DNA of 64,000 nucleotides, taken from NCBI GenBank assembly GCA_964057225.1, contig OZ059896.1, forward strand, positions 14,582,501 through 14,646,500, in the 5' to 3' direction. Positions 13,101 through 26,177 of the stretch are shown here, one piece after another. Every line of letters begins with the position of its first letter. The first letter of the stretch is position 1. Under the pieces are notes generated by a model that worked only from the letters and a program-made list of their open reading frames with translations, ran no database searches and was not told where the DNA came from. Both the position numbers and the translations under genes were made by a program. This DNA is from Auanema rhodensis. Its lineage: Eukaryota; Nematoda; Chromadorea; Rhabditida; Rhabditidae.

Positions 13101-16100
13101 GAAGTCATCGATGATAATCAATTTGTCACCTTATGTTTCTGAACAGTAAGTTCATAGAGTACTCTATAAGGAAAGGGAATGGAGCGAATAGAAAAAAATT
13201 TAGAAGATTAAGTTCTGATAGTATTGAGCGATTGATCGATGGTTATTGAATTTCGTAAACGTCCATGATAAATAAACGATTAAGATTCATCTGACCATAC
13301 ACGCTACCATGTAAAATCAATTTCGCCGCCGACGAAAGTGAATAGTCGAGAAGATCGGTTCTGATATACATGCGGTCACAAAGATAGACATATATCAAAC
13401 CAGATAAATTCATTAGATATCTGGTCAATAAATATTTTGAGAGAAAAAAAGTAAGCTGCTAGTTTTAACGGTATAGTTTGTTAACAGATAAACTTACGTT
13501 ATGGCGATTGTTGGTCAACCAAAATAAATAAACAGACTAGTTAATAATTTTCAAGAAAAGAAAATAATATTTAAGAATAATAACCACCCAAGCGCTAAGA
13601 GCCGCTTACTTTACGATAGGACGTTGCACGTTACTTGATACCAAGGTGTAACAAGAAAATTTCAAGCTGAACTTACGTCTAGCATTCTCTAATGTATTTT
13701 CTTCAGCATCTAATCCCCTAACTGCATTAACCATTTTGGTCCATGGTTCATGGAAGAACTTAAGTTGTAACATAGCAACAGCAAATAATGAGATTGGCCA
13801 AAACAAACGAGATATAATTTCACTTAAAGATGGAAATTGGAAAAAAACAAATACACCACTTGTGATACCTCGTATCACCTGCTTCCTTATAATTTATAAG
13901 ACCAATATCGTCATTCCATTCCTTAGAAATCCCTGTCCACTTGGTCCAAACTTCAGGAAACTGTAAGTGATTAGTGTCGTAGAAGAAAATAATACTTTAT
14001 TTACATACCCCAGGAAATTGGTAGATGTACAAAGAGATGATAACAGCGGAAGTATATATAATAGCTGAGAGCCAAAATATATAAGAAATTGCCCGGAAAA
14101 ATCCAAGAGAAACCTAAAAAAAAAGAAATTAGAAACAGAAGAATTGTTAGAATAGGAGAATACAACATGGTTCCTCCAGATGAACAAGAATGATCAGAAA
14201 AATCTGTTCCGATAAAGGTTATGAGTCAGTAAGAAAATAAACAACACGGAATTGGTGTTCATAAGATGACGATATAACCAAATAGAAATATTCAATGTAA
14301 ACTTACTTTTGCGTAGAGTCCACAAAGACACCAGATAATGAAAAAGCCGATGGTATATAAGCAAGGATTGCTTTGGAGAGCAACGAATAAAACAACGAAG
14401 GCTACTACAAAAATCCAGTAGCTCGTAAAGAACCTCGTTAAGAATAGGAATACAGCAGTTGACTGTAAAGTACAATGATAATCGATTGAAAAAAAACAAT
14501 AGTACCTTTCTACGCTCATGAGTTGGATCAGGGAAGATATCACCACTTAACGGATTCCTTTGACTGAATGTTCCGTAAGTTTGAACACGCTGACTTCTTT
14601 CGTGCTCAGACAGAGACTCGTAGAATCTTTAAACAAAACGTAACCATACAATAGCAATATCAAAGTAAAAACACACCTTTCGCGACAGCTGAGACGAAGA
14701 AGTAGGAAAACTGGTAAACTGAGTAAAAGCTGAAAAAATATAAAATTAATAGAATCAGATGTAAAATTGTCGCAGTTTGAATAGAAAAAATAGTTAAATC
14801 AGTTCACATTTAAATCGTTGCCAACAAGTGCATAATAAAGCAGCCGATTCTCGCACAACGATACCTGACAAACTGGTTTCAACGTGTGTCATTTTAATAC
14901 AAAGGTTCGTTGTGAAAGATCAAGGGCAAGACTATACAGAGAATAAATAGAAAAAATGAACAGAGCACTTTCCATTAACTGCTCAAAAGGTTAGAATATA
15001 TTTAGATACTTGTACCGTGCAAATATGAGAAATGAGTGTATTAACTTGTAAGGAACTAATACTATGTAAGAGAAAAAAGCTTATGTCTAATAGTCAAAGA
15101 GACCTGCTATAAAAATGCTATCTTCACAAAACAACGAAACCGTGCAAGACGCACATGACTAATAAAGAAATCAAAACATTTCCTCATTTTGAAAAGGAAG
15201 AAAATGTATGCAAAAAAACTTGTATGACTTGTATGAGTGAGTTGAAGAATTAGATTAATATGGTATATATATCGGATGACTATTCGGCATATTTTGCGAA
15301 ATTCGTCAGGTCTACTAGAAAATCAGCTGGATAAACATTGCTTAGAAAAATAATGTAAACACAAATTTATCCCAATAATAATTGAAAATGGTTACTCACC
15401 TTCACTGCTAGTACTTTGAAAGCATTATCCATGTTTGGTGCTTTGATGAATCCAATCATTTGCAGAACATCAGTAAGCTTTTCTTCTAATTCAACCAAAT
15501 CCATTGAACATATATATTGTACAACGAGTAAGAACTGAAACAAAATTTGAAGAAAGAAGAACAAACTACTTTACCTCGATATATGTAAGCAAAGGTGGGG
15601 CAATTTTGAAGCATGCTTTTCTTGTGTCTTTGAACATCCATAGCACACATCCGAGTCCAAGTAATATCAAACCAAATATCGAATGATACAATAGTGCCCA
15701 AGTCTGTATAATGTACTTGCTAAAATATAACTAATATCAAACGTTACCATGATCGAGAAAAGAGGGAAGACATAAGAATGGTACAAAAGGAAGAAGAAGA
15801 TTGAAACAAGAGAGTCCACAGCGAATGAATCTCCTCCAGCAACAGCTTCAAAGAATTGATTAGTATGGTTAATCAAAGCTGCTAACAAAATCTCATGCAA
15901 AAGGAAACAAAATCACAATCACGACACACCTCTCTCACCCTGTACAATTTGGGAAATCTTATGCCGATCCACAACTTGAGAAGTAACTTTTCTTAGAGGG
16001 ATGGTATTTTCTCCAGTATTCTCATCTTCGGATGCGAGTAACTGAAAAAAAAACATAAATACACATAGGAGAATAGTTACTTTGAAAACACCTAACATAT

Positions 16101-18255
16101 AAAACACTACACAACTTCTAACTAAAATTAAAATAAACATTTGAGCTTGAATTTAGATATTTGTCGTCCGTCATTTTGAAGGCTTTGATGATATATGCGT
16201 GCAAATTTCTCACAAAACTATATTTACCAAAGTTGATCCTCTCGGCCGATTCACAGAAGATGATGAATCAAGAATACCATAAGAATCCACTAGCGTGGTA
16301 GCTGTTCCCAATCTCTGGGTCTGAAGACTCAACAATCACTACGCATGCATAAGCTACGACAAGATTCTATGTATGTTGAAACATGCAGGATTTACAATAG
16401 AAGCAGTTATTGTTGATTTAAGGAAAGTGACAAAAATTAATAGATAAGCGTAACAGAAAATTTCATGACATTAAGCAAACCTCTTCGTGGACCGAAGAGC
16501 CCGCAGGATCCTCATTAAAGTATGTTCGGCTACCGTGCTTCGTCCAGGAAAGTTGAAGAAGAAGGAAATGATAAAAAGCCTTAAAAACATTTTTGTCTTA
16601 ACTATATTAAATTTTTCTACCAAGAGAATAAAGGGATTAGCTAAAGCTGGCCATTCAATATTTTTATTAAACCAGTAAGTCCAATAGTATTCGCAGCTAG
16701 TTTCCAAAATAGGAGATAATCCGACCAATCTTGAAATAATTATATTAGAAGTTTACAAAACTAACTAAAAAAAAATGCAGCCGCACATTCAATATTTCCA
16801 AATAAAAATAAAATGACAAACGGCTTAAAAATATGCAAATTTAACACATGACAGTGCATATATACAAAAATTCAAAAAAATTTGAATGATATAATACAAA
16901 AAATATAAAAAAAACAAAAACAAAACAATATATAAAAGAAGTATGTTATCACAAACCTTGCGGTAAAACTGCCTACAGGTATCCATTCCTGGATTAATGG
17001 AATTTGATAAGTGTAAACAACTAAAATGTGAATAGCCGCATATAATAGGAGACCCTGAAAAAAAAAACATATAAAATTAAAGTTATTTTTTAAATTACCC
17101 CTTTCACAGAATTGTAGCATTGATGTCTTAAGGGCTTATAAATAGCCCACCAAGTAGCTACTAACAAAAATGAAAAGAAGTAAACGCTGTTCAGAATCGA
17201 AGGCTAAAAAATTAATTCTTGAAACATTTCGACTTTTGATTTTTTACCTGAACACATCCGACGAGCGCAGCTAATACAAAAATAGTCAAATTTGATAATC
17301 TCTTGAAAGCTGTTATAAATCCACTACGAACAGGATTGGCATTTTCTCTGTTAGAATAATCGTGATGTATTAGTTTAATTAGGTGAGCAAGGAATTACTG
17401 AGTATTCGTTCGAACGGGTTGAACTGTAGATTCGTCATTGTCTAATGGGGCACTGTGAGATAGCACATTTACAACAATCAATGTCAACAATGATGCAACA
17501 GTGGCTACAATCTCAGGAAGAATAGTACGTGTTGAATCAAATCCATTTCCACCATGGAACCTTGAGTGAAAATTTGTTGCCCCAATTTTAATATCCCGCT
17601 TTACCTAATGAATCCAATGTATTTTAACCATTTCACATCGGTGTTGTTACATTCCCTTATGTAGGTATCATCAGTTTCTCGATTGACGGCTTCATAAGTT
17701 TGGTATGTTATTTGCCCAACTGCACTCAATCCCACGTAAACGAAGACAAATATTGTGTAGATGCGAATTGAACCTGGAATTCAAGTTTTATCAGATTATG
17801 ATCAAAATGTGAAAGTTTAGATTGATATTGGCATCTAATCATTCTCCTTTTACAAGAAACATATTTTTTTCAAAGGTCTCATTTAGAGTCCATAGTTCAT
17901 GAAAACCACAAGCGCTTGCTGTTTTCTACACATATGACTATGGGCGAGTGTCCACTCGTGCCAGTCTCATTGAAGCTAGGCGCGGAGAGGAGTAAACAAA
18001 TGAAGATATCCAAAAATTTGGCAGCTATGATTTTATCTAGAGGATACCTGGTAATGGCTGTGTTCGTGTAATGTTAGGAAGTAGTGGAGCAACAATGGCA
18101 AATATAATATAGCCAATAGAGATGAAACATGGTCGTAAGAAGGCTCCTGAAAGAGGAAAGATAAGAAGAAAAATTGATCGGAAAACTTTACCGAACAAAA
18201 GGGTAAGCGGTAGTAAACCCTTAAGAAAGAGCGATTTCATTGCTGGCGCTACCAT
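4155..18255 (-). CDS. pezo-1: Piezo mechanosensitive cation channel
   Basis: Trimeric plasma-membrane channel opened by membrane tension, passing Ca2+ and other cations. The gene spans 14.1 kb with several dozen short-intron exons. The N-terminus starts at 18255 with [16 protein letters not shown] and a Piezo-type first helix pair ([20 protein letters not shown]). Blade repeats follow. Family signatures along the gene include an acidic linker (12150-12470), a coiled coil ([17 protein letters not shown], about 8850-8940), [12 protein letters not shown] (about 8150-8200), [19 protein letters not shown] to NPRPSKFFW (7270-7420), the anchor/outer-helix region (5600-5800), the extracellular cap (4670-5150), the inner helix, and [17 protein letters not shown] (last exon 4155-4238; stop at 4155-4157). 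No frameshift was seen. Exact borders of some exons, such as around 12480 and 12574, are uncertain. Several long introns may hold alternative exons. Confidence 0.95.
8392..8561 (-). CDS. pezo-1: candidate alternative exon inside the Piezo gene
   Basis: It lies in the intron between the exon ending YGQ (donor near 8726) and the exon starting with [14 protein letters not shown] (near 8197), both phase 1. An open frame in exactly the matching phase runs from an AG at 8562-8563 to TAG at 8392-8394 and includes [36 protein letters not shown] and [13 protein letters not shown]. If terminal, it adds about 56 residues and ends the protein before the pore. If it ends at the phase-1 GTTCGT inside the RHLG codons, it is an in-frame cassette of about 20 residues that rejoins AKRAG. 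The acceptor is not a strong TTTCAG. No transcript evidence is available. Confidence 0.45.
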
Positions 18256-18983
18256 GTTGCTAACAAGCCATGTTATTTTCGACGATGACCTTGAATATAA
18301 GATTCAAACAAGTGAAAGAAATTCAAATTTTGGGTTAAAATATTTGTTAATTTACAGAAGGACACAACATAACATCAAGAAAAACGCTCATAGGGAACAA
18401 TGAACGTTGGATATGTGCACTGGCAATGTTTGCTAGAAATGAGTCAGTACAATAGAAACGATATGGCGAAGTGAGGAAAATATCAACGCCGCCTAAATAA
18501 AAAGACAGGCAACCAAAGCAAATTATAATGTAGAGATAGTATTCGGAAACCGTTAACAGAAAAATGAGATTGTTTAAAATGAAAACGAAGGCATCAGTAA
18601 TCATTTAGAGAAAAAAATGTGACAGCCGATGCTCGAGTCGAACAATGAGCTACATCTTATTGCTTTACTTCTCACAGGCAAAAAAGTATTTTCGGAATGT
18701 AAGGCAAGGTTAGAGCACATATTGATAAGCTATTTAAACAACTAGTTTTATTTACAAAAAAAATATCTATAGTTAGTTATCGAAGTAGCACAAACAAACA
18801 AGTAGATGGGGAATTCGAAGCACCGCCACCTCTGCACCCTAGTTGTAGATTTAAATCTTGTCGTTTCATCGAAAATATTATTGCGTACATTGCAATTCGA
18901 CAAAAACGGTGGTCAACATTTCATTTTTATTTTAATTTGAAAACGTGCTTTACTCATTAATTTCTACTCTTATAGGCTTCAAG
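18256..18983. other. divergent intergenic region, Piezo / UPF0462
   Basis: About 730 bases shared by the Piezo promoter (left) and the first UPF0462 gene (right). Open frames seen on either strand (18122-18403, 18347-18604) are not family-like. The right end has an acceptor-like CTCTTATAG just before the ATG at 18984, suitable for trans-splicing. Confidence 0.5.
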
Positions 18984-20067
18984 ATGATGAGCTTTACCGA
19001 AGCCATGGATGATTACATCCCCGATGATTTAAAAACATTGGCTGGATTCGATTATGTGATTGATAAAACTTGGAATGGATTGCCAGTAAGCCATGCACCA
19101 ATTAAGGTTGATATGAACTGGCAGTTCGAGAAAATTGAAGGAAAACCGCATAAGAGAGTAGTGAAAGTTAAATTCGAGGTGGATCATTGATGCAATCTTG
19201 ATGAGACATGTATTTTTCAGGCTCCGCTATTTGACGATCCAGAGCCTGATGAGCCACCTGGTATCCTCAATGATGTTAGTTTGCTCAAATAACTCTCTCG
19301 CACAATTTTTTATTCCAGTTATACAACTATGAATGCATTGAATTCTTCTTTGCTAATCAAAAAAACCAGTATCTGGAAGTAGAAGTTGGCCCACATGGAC
19401 ATTGGCTGTGCATTCTCTTCGACGGGGTAAGAAAACCGTTCAACAATGGTAAGTTAATTATTTCGCAGTTTTCTGAGATATAACTGAGATTTATAGGTGA
19501 GGAATTAGAATTGGTAGTCAATAACAAAATTATTGGAAGTGACACTTGGCAGGGAGAATTAGAAATCCCATTGGCTTATTTTCCAGGAAGTAAGGAAATT
19601 CCTATGAGTTACGACTAAAAGTCACGTATTCAGATGTTACTAAATTCAATTCGTACGCTATTCATGGCACAGGTGAAGAAAGGGTTTATGAAGCGCTATA
19701 CCCCGTTACGGATGGAAGTTATGAGGTGAGCCTTTAGTTGATAAATTGAGAAAAGGTTATTTCGCATCAAGTTTTATCTGCAGTTAATGTGAGAGTTATA
19801 GCCGTTTGATTTTAATTGTTTCTTTCATCTTTGTGGGCATTCTAACTCTCGCAATGAATATTATTTTTACTGCTAATAAAACATCCGACACCCATTCGAA
19901 AGATGTTACGTACTTGATATTGCATATTATTCTTTCTTCAGGAGCCCGATTTTCATCGTACTCAGTTTTTCGGAAAGATCAACATGAGACGGATTGTTCC
20001 TGAGAATTATATCCACCGCCCGTTCGCAGATTTCAAATATGGAGATTTGTGGAACGGCTTGTATTAA
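18984..20067 (+). CDS. UPF0462 (C4orf33-like) protein, cytosolic form
   Basis: Conserved animal family of unknown function. Exons: 18984-19178, 19221-19274, 19319-19448, 19497-19589, 19634-19725, 19942-20067, all in phase. Family hallmarks in order: TWNGLPVSHAPIKV near residue 30, EAPLFDDPEPDEPPG, YNYECIEFFFANQKNQYLEV, GPHGHWLCILFDG, NVTKFNSYAIHG, YEALYPV, EPDFHR, and a C-terminal DLWNGLY. The N-terminus has no signal peptide, so it is probably cytosolic. The ATG at 18984 directly follows an acceptor-like TATAG. A paralogue lies 240 bp downstream on the same strand, so the two may be a tandem duplication and possibly share a promoter. I cannot assign a reaction. Confidence 0.85.
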
Positions 20068-20309
20068 GTTATTTTTCATTTCCCTTACATCTCTAACTTT
20101 TATCTTGTTGTTATTATGCCGTCGGGTGGAATATTTGTTTGAGTGAATGTTCTTGTCTTTCTTGAAATGTGTTTGACATTATAAACATTCGTAATTTCTT
20201 TTTTTTCTAATGATAGATTACACCATATGCTACATAGGCTTCACTATAATCATCATTGACATCTATCTATTAGCCTAATTGTGATAAAAGAAGTGATAAC
20301 AGTTGCCAA

Positions 20310-22134
20310 ATGGGAAGGTTAGTTACTCACCAATCTTAATAGTTACTTGATATAAATCTGGGACAAAACGTTGCAACATAATGCTTTAGAGTAACCTTTT
20401 ATCTGCTGTGGGCTGCATCCTTCACATTCTTTCTTGTCAGCTTGATTTTAGCTATTCTTACAGGAATTTATGCTAATAAATACCATGTAAGTAAGCAAAA
20501 TACTAGAAATTTCGAAGCATAGAAAGTTGGTTTAGAGGTTACTTGAGATACCACAAGAAGTATATTCTGGGTTGTTTTACACTATCAACACTACATGGGA
20601 TTCCCATCGAATTAATCATGACCCCGTCAATGTTTCTCTTAAATACAGTCCTAATGATTTGGCTATTTTGATTTCAATTGAGGTAAGAAACTCACGGATT
20701 GTTTTTCATTTTTTGAAGAATTTTCGGTTGACAATGAATACCATGAATTAAGCAGTTAGACTAAAATATTTTAAAATTAAAATTTAATTTCTGTGTTTTA
20801 CCTGTTTGTGATGGTTCGTCAACAATACACTGCCCTTAGGCTATCTAATCGATATGTTATCGATATTTTCTGAAAAAAACAGTTATTAATATTAAAATCT
20901 TCATTATAGGCTCCATTCTATAATAATCCGAAAGCACCAGATTCGCCAGCTGGAGTTTTAAAAGATGTAAGTTGTAACTATGAAAAGAAGTAAAGGTATT
21001 TTAAAAAGAACATTCTTCCTATTGTCATCTCATTCAATAACATTTTTATGAGTGATCTTTGGAAGTAAAAAAAGACAGAAAAAAAAAGATTAGAAAAGTA
21101 TGATCCTTTGTATGTCTTACTCATCTGTGTGAAAGTCAATACAACAACGGAGTGGGAGTGCTTGATACATTTTATTCAGTCACTATCCCAACCTCCCGTC
21201 CTCACTCTCTCTCTTTTTATTTTCTCTTAACAAGAAAAGAGGGAGTAGCCCAAAAATGTTATCAAAAAAGGAGAATATAAATACAATATGATAACTAAAA
21301 GCGATGGTGTATTATTAAGTATTTTTTATTTCAAATTGTGCATGTACATGTATGAACATGTATGTATTGAAAAGAAGAAATATAATTCACGTGCATGATA
21401 AGCTTGTATCTATTCAGCTTCAAAGTCGATATTCGTTCAAATCTGATGAATCAGTGCTTCTTTCTGATAGCAAGTCGAAGCTAAATTTCATATTTGAAGT
21501 GAACATAGTTAAAAGTGATTTTTTGCTTTTAGATTGAAAAATATGAACGAGTTGGTGTATTCATAGCTAACGATGAAAGAAAGTATATCGAGGTTGAGTT
21601 GGGACCACAAAATCATTATCTTTGTGTTCTTCTTGATGGAATTAAAAAGCCATTTAATTCAGGTTTTCCTTGTTTTCATTCATTTTTTTCTAATTTTATC
21701 CTGTTTCAGGATCACAATTACAAATGAGTGTCTGGAATCAAATTGATGGCCAAAGATGGAAGAGTCAAGCTTTACTCCCTCTAGCTTACTTGCCTGCTAG
21801 TATGTTCTTCTCTTTAATAAAAATTCATATTCCAGTCAAAAACTTTGACAACTATTTCAATTCAGACATTTCTACTCTTAATGCGTACCATACTTTCAAT
21901 AATGGGTCATTAATGCTGTACGAAGCAATGAGCCCAGTTCCACCTAATGATTTCCCGGTAAATGAGATTCACATATTAAGCTCAATCTTCATGTCCACAT
22001 TGTAGGAACCAGATTATCACCGTCTGAAGTACTTCATGCCATTAAACGTAACCTTCCTACTGCCTAGCAGCATTGATATAACTCACCCATACCGAGATTT
22101 ACGTTATGATGATCTATGGGCAGATCATGATTAG
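20310..22134 (+). CDS. UPF0462 paralogue with N-terminal membrane anchor
   Basis: Exons: 20310-20317, 20390-20486, 20536-20682, 20910-20966, 21533-21662, 21710-21799, 21836-21957, 22006-22134; each junction keeps the frame. The protein opens with MGRVTFYLLWAASFTFFLVS, a single hydrophobic helix of about 25 residues, followed by a UPF0462 domain: TTWDSHRINHDPVNV, APFYNNPKAPDSPAG, YERVGVFIANDERKYIEV, GPQNHYLCVLLDG, TLNAYHTF, YEAMSPVP, EPDYHR, DLRYDDLW. Compared with the neighbour, the domain is clearly divergent. The new first exon is only 8 nt long. Inference: a type-II membrane or secreted version facing the lumen or outside. The 566-nt intron 20967-21532 has a T/C-rich patch but no recognised gene. 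Confidence 0.8.
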
Positions 22135-22349
22135 TATCTTAAATTTGAAGATTTATGATTTCACATACATATCGCTTTCCGTAAAGCAAAAAAAATACAC
22201 AAAAACAACTGTACATACAATATACATAAATGAGAAAATTGTCTGAATAATGAATACTTTTTTTTTTTAAAATGGAATAAAGCTGTATCTTTTCTACCAT
22301 TTATTATGCAATTTTCATGAGAAAAAAAAAATATATGTAACACAATGAT

Positions 22350-23858
22350 TTATACAACAATTGTTGTTACAGCTAAAACTGTTTTAGATTTATTCAGATA
22401 TTTAAATACAAATTTCCTTAAAGCATCACTGAAAATCCATAAAAGATATGGATTAACACAACTATAGATGTCACTGAAATATATATGTCATGTCATGATT
22501 TTTCTTTTTGAATATAAGAAAAGGAAAAAATGAAATTTTCAATAAAAGTTTTTTGCTCGAAGTTTCAGCTGCTCTGAAAGAATGACAACCTAAAACGTGT
22601 TGCCAGTTTTGTTGAGCATCGGTTATTTTCATATATTATGTTTAAATTATTTTTTTTCAAATAATAATTTTATTAAAATAATATTTAGAATAAAAAAAAA
22701 ATTTAAGTACCTCAAAGCATTATACATCACATAGAATTGAGTTGTTGTTACCTTTACTATAGGAAATACTTTAGTAACGAAAAATAATACAATGACCAGT
22801 TGTACGCTCACTGAAAACGGATTGTAGATTAACCGAATTTCCAAGTTATTCAGGATTAGTTTAAATCTTTTTAGAAATATTTATTTATTATCAACATAAC
22901 TAACCTATGCATGACGACATGAAGAATAATCTTGTTTCTCTACGTTTAGCTATGAGTTGAACCTTTTCCAAGTTTTGGGCTCGTCTCTAGAATTGAGACA
23001 AATCAAAATACAAAATAAACTTAATCAAAACTCCAATTTGTATTTTGTGTTGTTTTCTTAAAATGAAGAAAAGATAACAATATGCAGATATCAAATATAA
23101 ACTATTAGATCCTAAAAAGACTCCGCCAATAGTAAAGAAGAGATTTGATCTTTGTTTTCTAAAACTTTTAATTAAAATTCAATTATACCCTGATGTATGC
23201 TGACAATGTAAATTTTGGAATTAAACCTATATCAGTAACTAATACTTCAACATCACTAACAAATACAGCAAGTGCAATTAATAATCCAATAGCAAATTGT
23301 AGAAAATATGATAAAAGCATTTTTCTTCCCATCCAAACTTTTTGATATAGTTCCGGATAGATCATAGCATATAGTCTATTAGAAGCTAATACACTGACGG
23401 ACATTGCTTGGCAAATTCCTGAATTTCCAGAAAAGTGAAGAAGTGAATGAGTTCTTATGATTTTTTACCCATCGACCATGCTGTGTACAAGTAGAAATAA
23501 GGGAAAAAGTTTCCCAACGATAAATAAAAGTTGGTACCCCAACCCCACTTAGGAAATACAGCAAATATATAATTGTTGAGTAAATTAGCTGTAACATGAG
23601 TCATAGATTGATAAGGAATTATATTGAATATAATATAATATTACTTAGATCAATGATACCAGATGAGATACATAGTTTGAAGAAAGGTGTAGAGAGTTCA
23701 GGAATTCTCTTACGTTGAGCAACAATTAAGATAAACATAAGAAATGAATAGAATGGTACTGTAATCATCCAAAGACCAAAGAAAAATGATTCAAAGATGT
23801 ATATGAAAAGTTCGTCTACATTATTATCAGTATTAAGTATTGAAGTGGTATCATCCAT
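22350..23858 (-). CDS. serpentine receptor, Srg superfamily (srv/srg-like)
   Basis: Seven-helix nematode GPCR, probably chemosensory. It starts at 23858 (MDDTTSILNTDNNV, extracellular), then helix 1 (WMITVPFYSFLMFILIV) in exon 23645-23858. Exon 23469-23588 holds helix 2/3, including WGWGTNFYLSLGNFFPYFYL. The exon from 23418 down has MSVSVLASNRLYAMIYPELY, the NR(L/Y)xA-IxPxxY pattern after helix 3 of Srg/Srv receptors, then a helix and a short extracellular loop. A helix-5 exon (about 23040-23158), a basic loop (RRAQNLEKVQLIAKRRETR) and helix 6 follow. Helix 7 is in the last exon, with DIYSCVNPYLLWIFSDALR (NPYLL motif), and stop TAA is at 22350-22352. The border near 23189-23205 is uncertain: the frame requires a weak GTCAG donor. 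Convergent with the UPF0462 gene, 215 bp away. Confidence 0.8.
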
Positions 23859-24682
23859 ATAGATATTAAAGTTGAAATTGAAAGCTGATGCTGAAATTCA
23901 AATCGGAATATTATGGAAATAATGGAAAATTTTTCAATATTCTGAGTTACTAGGTGATGATTTTTCAAAATACTTAATAATATTATTTGAAAATTGTTTT
24001 CTTTTATTCAAAAAATTAAATAGAAAAACAGCATATGATTTATAATGCAATAGAAAACAACTTTAGAAACTGAGATCATCGAGGAGGGAAAACCCATCGA
24101 GTTACTAGGTGATAGAACTTCTAAGCAGTAATTATCTAAGAATTGTTGGTTTCTGGTATGAATAATTTAAAATTCATATAATATAAATCTAATTCTTCAA
24201 CCCTAACTGACATTTTCTTTTTTTTTTCAAGTTTTGAAAAGCAATGGTACTCATGAAATGGAATTATTATTTGAATTATTGAAAACTTTTTGATTAATCA
24301 AAAATATATTATTATAGGCTGAAAGTCATTTTCATGATAAGATACTGATATATCAAGTAAGTTAATCTAAAGTTCATCTTGAATTCGTCATTTTGAATAT
24401 TTCGTTTCTTTTTTAAGAACTCACGAGATAAGAGCAGAAAATGTATGATATGAATCATGAAAATCAAATAGATTTCATCTTATCACTGCTCAATCGAATG
24501 GTTAAATCATGAAGTTTCCAAACGGAATCAGTCATTTTCATAGTCTCCACATTGAAGACACAACTACTATTTTATTTCTTCTCACTGACAACGTTTCTTT
24601 ACTTCAAAGACTTTTTTAATTTTCTTTGAATTTGAATTAAATATTAACATTTTATTCTTTGAATAAGTTAATAACGACAAAA
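23859..24682. other. divergent intergenic region, GPCR / CYSTM
   Basis: AT-rich, no gene. It contains a 15-nt direct repeat (see findings) on the GPCR side. It must hold both promoters. Confidence 0.55.
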
Positions 24683-25059
24683 ATGGAATCTGTAAGTTAT
24701 TCACAAACTTTTTAATTATTACATTATTTTATTTTTGTTGGTTTATGAATCATGGTAATTAGATTATTTATAGAAATACACCGAAAGAGCTGTTTATACT
24801 ACTTATACCCAACAACCTGTGGTTTACACAACTCAACAACCTACAATAGTTACTGCTCCTCAACCCGTTGTTTATACAACTCAACAACCAACTTATATGT
24901 ACGTTTACTGAATTATATTTCTATTCAGAAATAAATTCTATTTATTATTTTAGTGTCGATGATTGCCATCATCACCACCATCACCGAGAAGACGATGCTA
25001 CTCAATGTTGTCTTGTTGCTATGCTTGCATGCTTCTGTGGGTTCCTCCTGTGTCGCTAA
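24683..25059 (+). CDS. small CYSTM-type cysteine-rich membrane-tail protein (copy 1)
   Basis: About 80 residues in three exons: 24683-24691 (three codons), 24774-24898, 24954-25059. After MES the body is made of near repeats of the form QQPVVYTTQQP (two copies of VVYTTQQP), then DDCHHHHHHRED, a run of six histidines, and ends QCCLVAMLACFCGFLLCR. That tail is a cysteine-rich transmembrane (CYSTM) module: one short helix with Cys on one face. CYSTM proteins of eukaryotes are tail-anchored and linked to stress or metal tolerance; the function here is inferred only. The six histidines next to a Cys could bind metal. The last intron (phase 2, right before the VDD codons) matches the intron position of the second copy. 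Confidence 0.7.
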
Positions 25060-26177
25060 TACCTAACTTTGAAAATAGTACTTCTTACCCGAATCAAAAT
25101 ACATCGGTCTCACTTATTAGTCATTTAAACCAGACTAAGTTGAAAAGTATTAAACAATTTAATTGTGGCATTCATCAACTTATCTCTTTTATTCTAACAA
25201 CTTCTCTTCTACACATACACACATACACCCTTCCTCCTTCGTTGTTCAAGAGCTGTTAATACTCTCAATTTTTTCCTTTATTCTTTATCTCTCTATGATA
25301 TTCTCTCCACACATAAATACATATTTCTGTATGCCTCGTTTTGTCAATAAACGAGCTGGCGGTTGAAAAAGAACGTGGCATGACTCATACTGTTATGCTT
25401 AGAGCATTTCCGAAATTCATCTCAATCACAACTTGCTATTACTTTTTTAAACCTTTTTTTATTTTGTAAATTGTTTTAAACAATCTATAATCTTTAAAAC
25501 AACGACATAGTTGGTAATGTATATTGAATGAAAGGATATATATGTAGGTGGACGAAAGTTTACATAGAATATCGATTTTATACCTATTTTCTCTTCTATT
25601 ATTTGCTATTCTAGTACTTCAGTCATCTCTCAAGCGAATATTCATTGTTGCCCTACTTGTTTATGTTAATTTTATTAATTTCATATATCATTTTTTATAT
25701 TAATTCCATTATTGTTTAAGCTTTTTTAAAAGTTTCTCTCTTTAAAATCAAATAAATTGTTTAATATGTGGTGCTTGTTTCGTGGTACACGCAGAGTTCG
25801 GCGGCAAAGAGTGCGTGATCATGTGTCCTACTTCCTTTTATTGTGGACATTGTTGCTTGGAGACAAGCTTCAACTTTTGCTTCGTTCAGATCGTATATAT
25901 CGTTGAAGTATAACACACTTGCTCATCTTCATCATCCTATCTTTGTTTTTCTTTCTCTTTTGTGCAAAGTTTGTTAAAGAAATTATCGAATTTCTCCCTT
26001 TAGCAACGATAAGACTTATCTACAACATTGATTTCAGTCTGTATTTCAACCAGTGTTTCAAACTTCATTGCTTATACAATTCAATTACATCATACAAAAA
26101 ACTTTTTTTAATTGTTTAATTATTTAAGGATTTGGAGTTTTTTCTTATTATATTTTATATTAACTTAGTAAGCGGAT
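25060..26177. other. intergenic region between the two CYSTM genes
   Basis: Pyrimidine-rich on the plus strand at 25180-25330 (CT-rich, possible 3' UTR) and AT-rich after 25430. A GC-richer patch at 25780-25870 has no frame that I recognise. The open frame at 25919-26119 is hydrophobic low-complexity and not supported. Confidence 0.45.

Noticed and set aside
13243-13450. Minus-strand 61-codon frame in a Piezo intron that looked like another alternative exon
   Set aside because: With the preceding phase-1 donor the only plausible acceptor (GACCAG) leads to a stop after two codons, so it cannot splice in frame.
14826-14895. Short minus-strand frame beginning with ATG in the 15-kb Piezo intron, considered as an internal first exon for a short isoform
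   Set aside because: Its natural GTATCG donor leaves phase 1, while the next Piezo exon needs phase 0.
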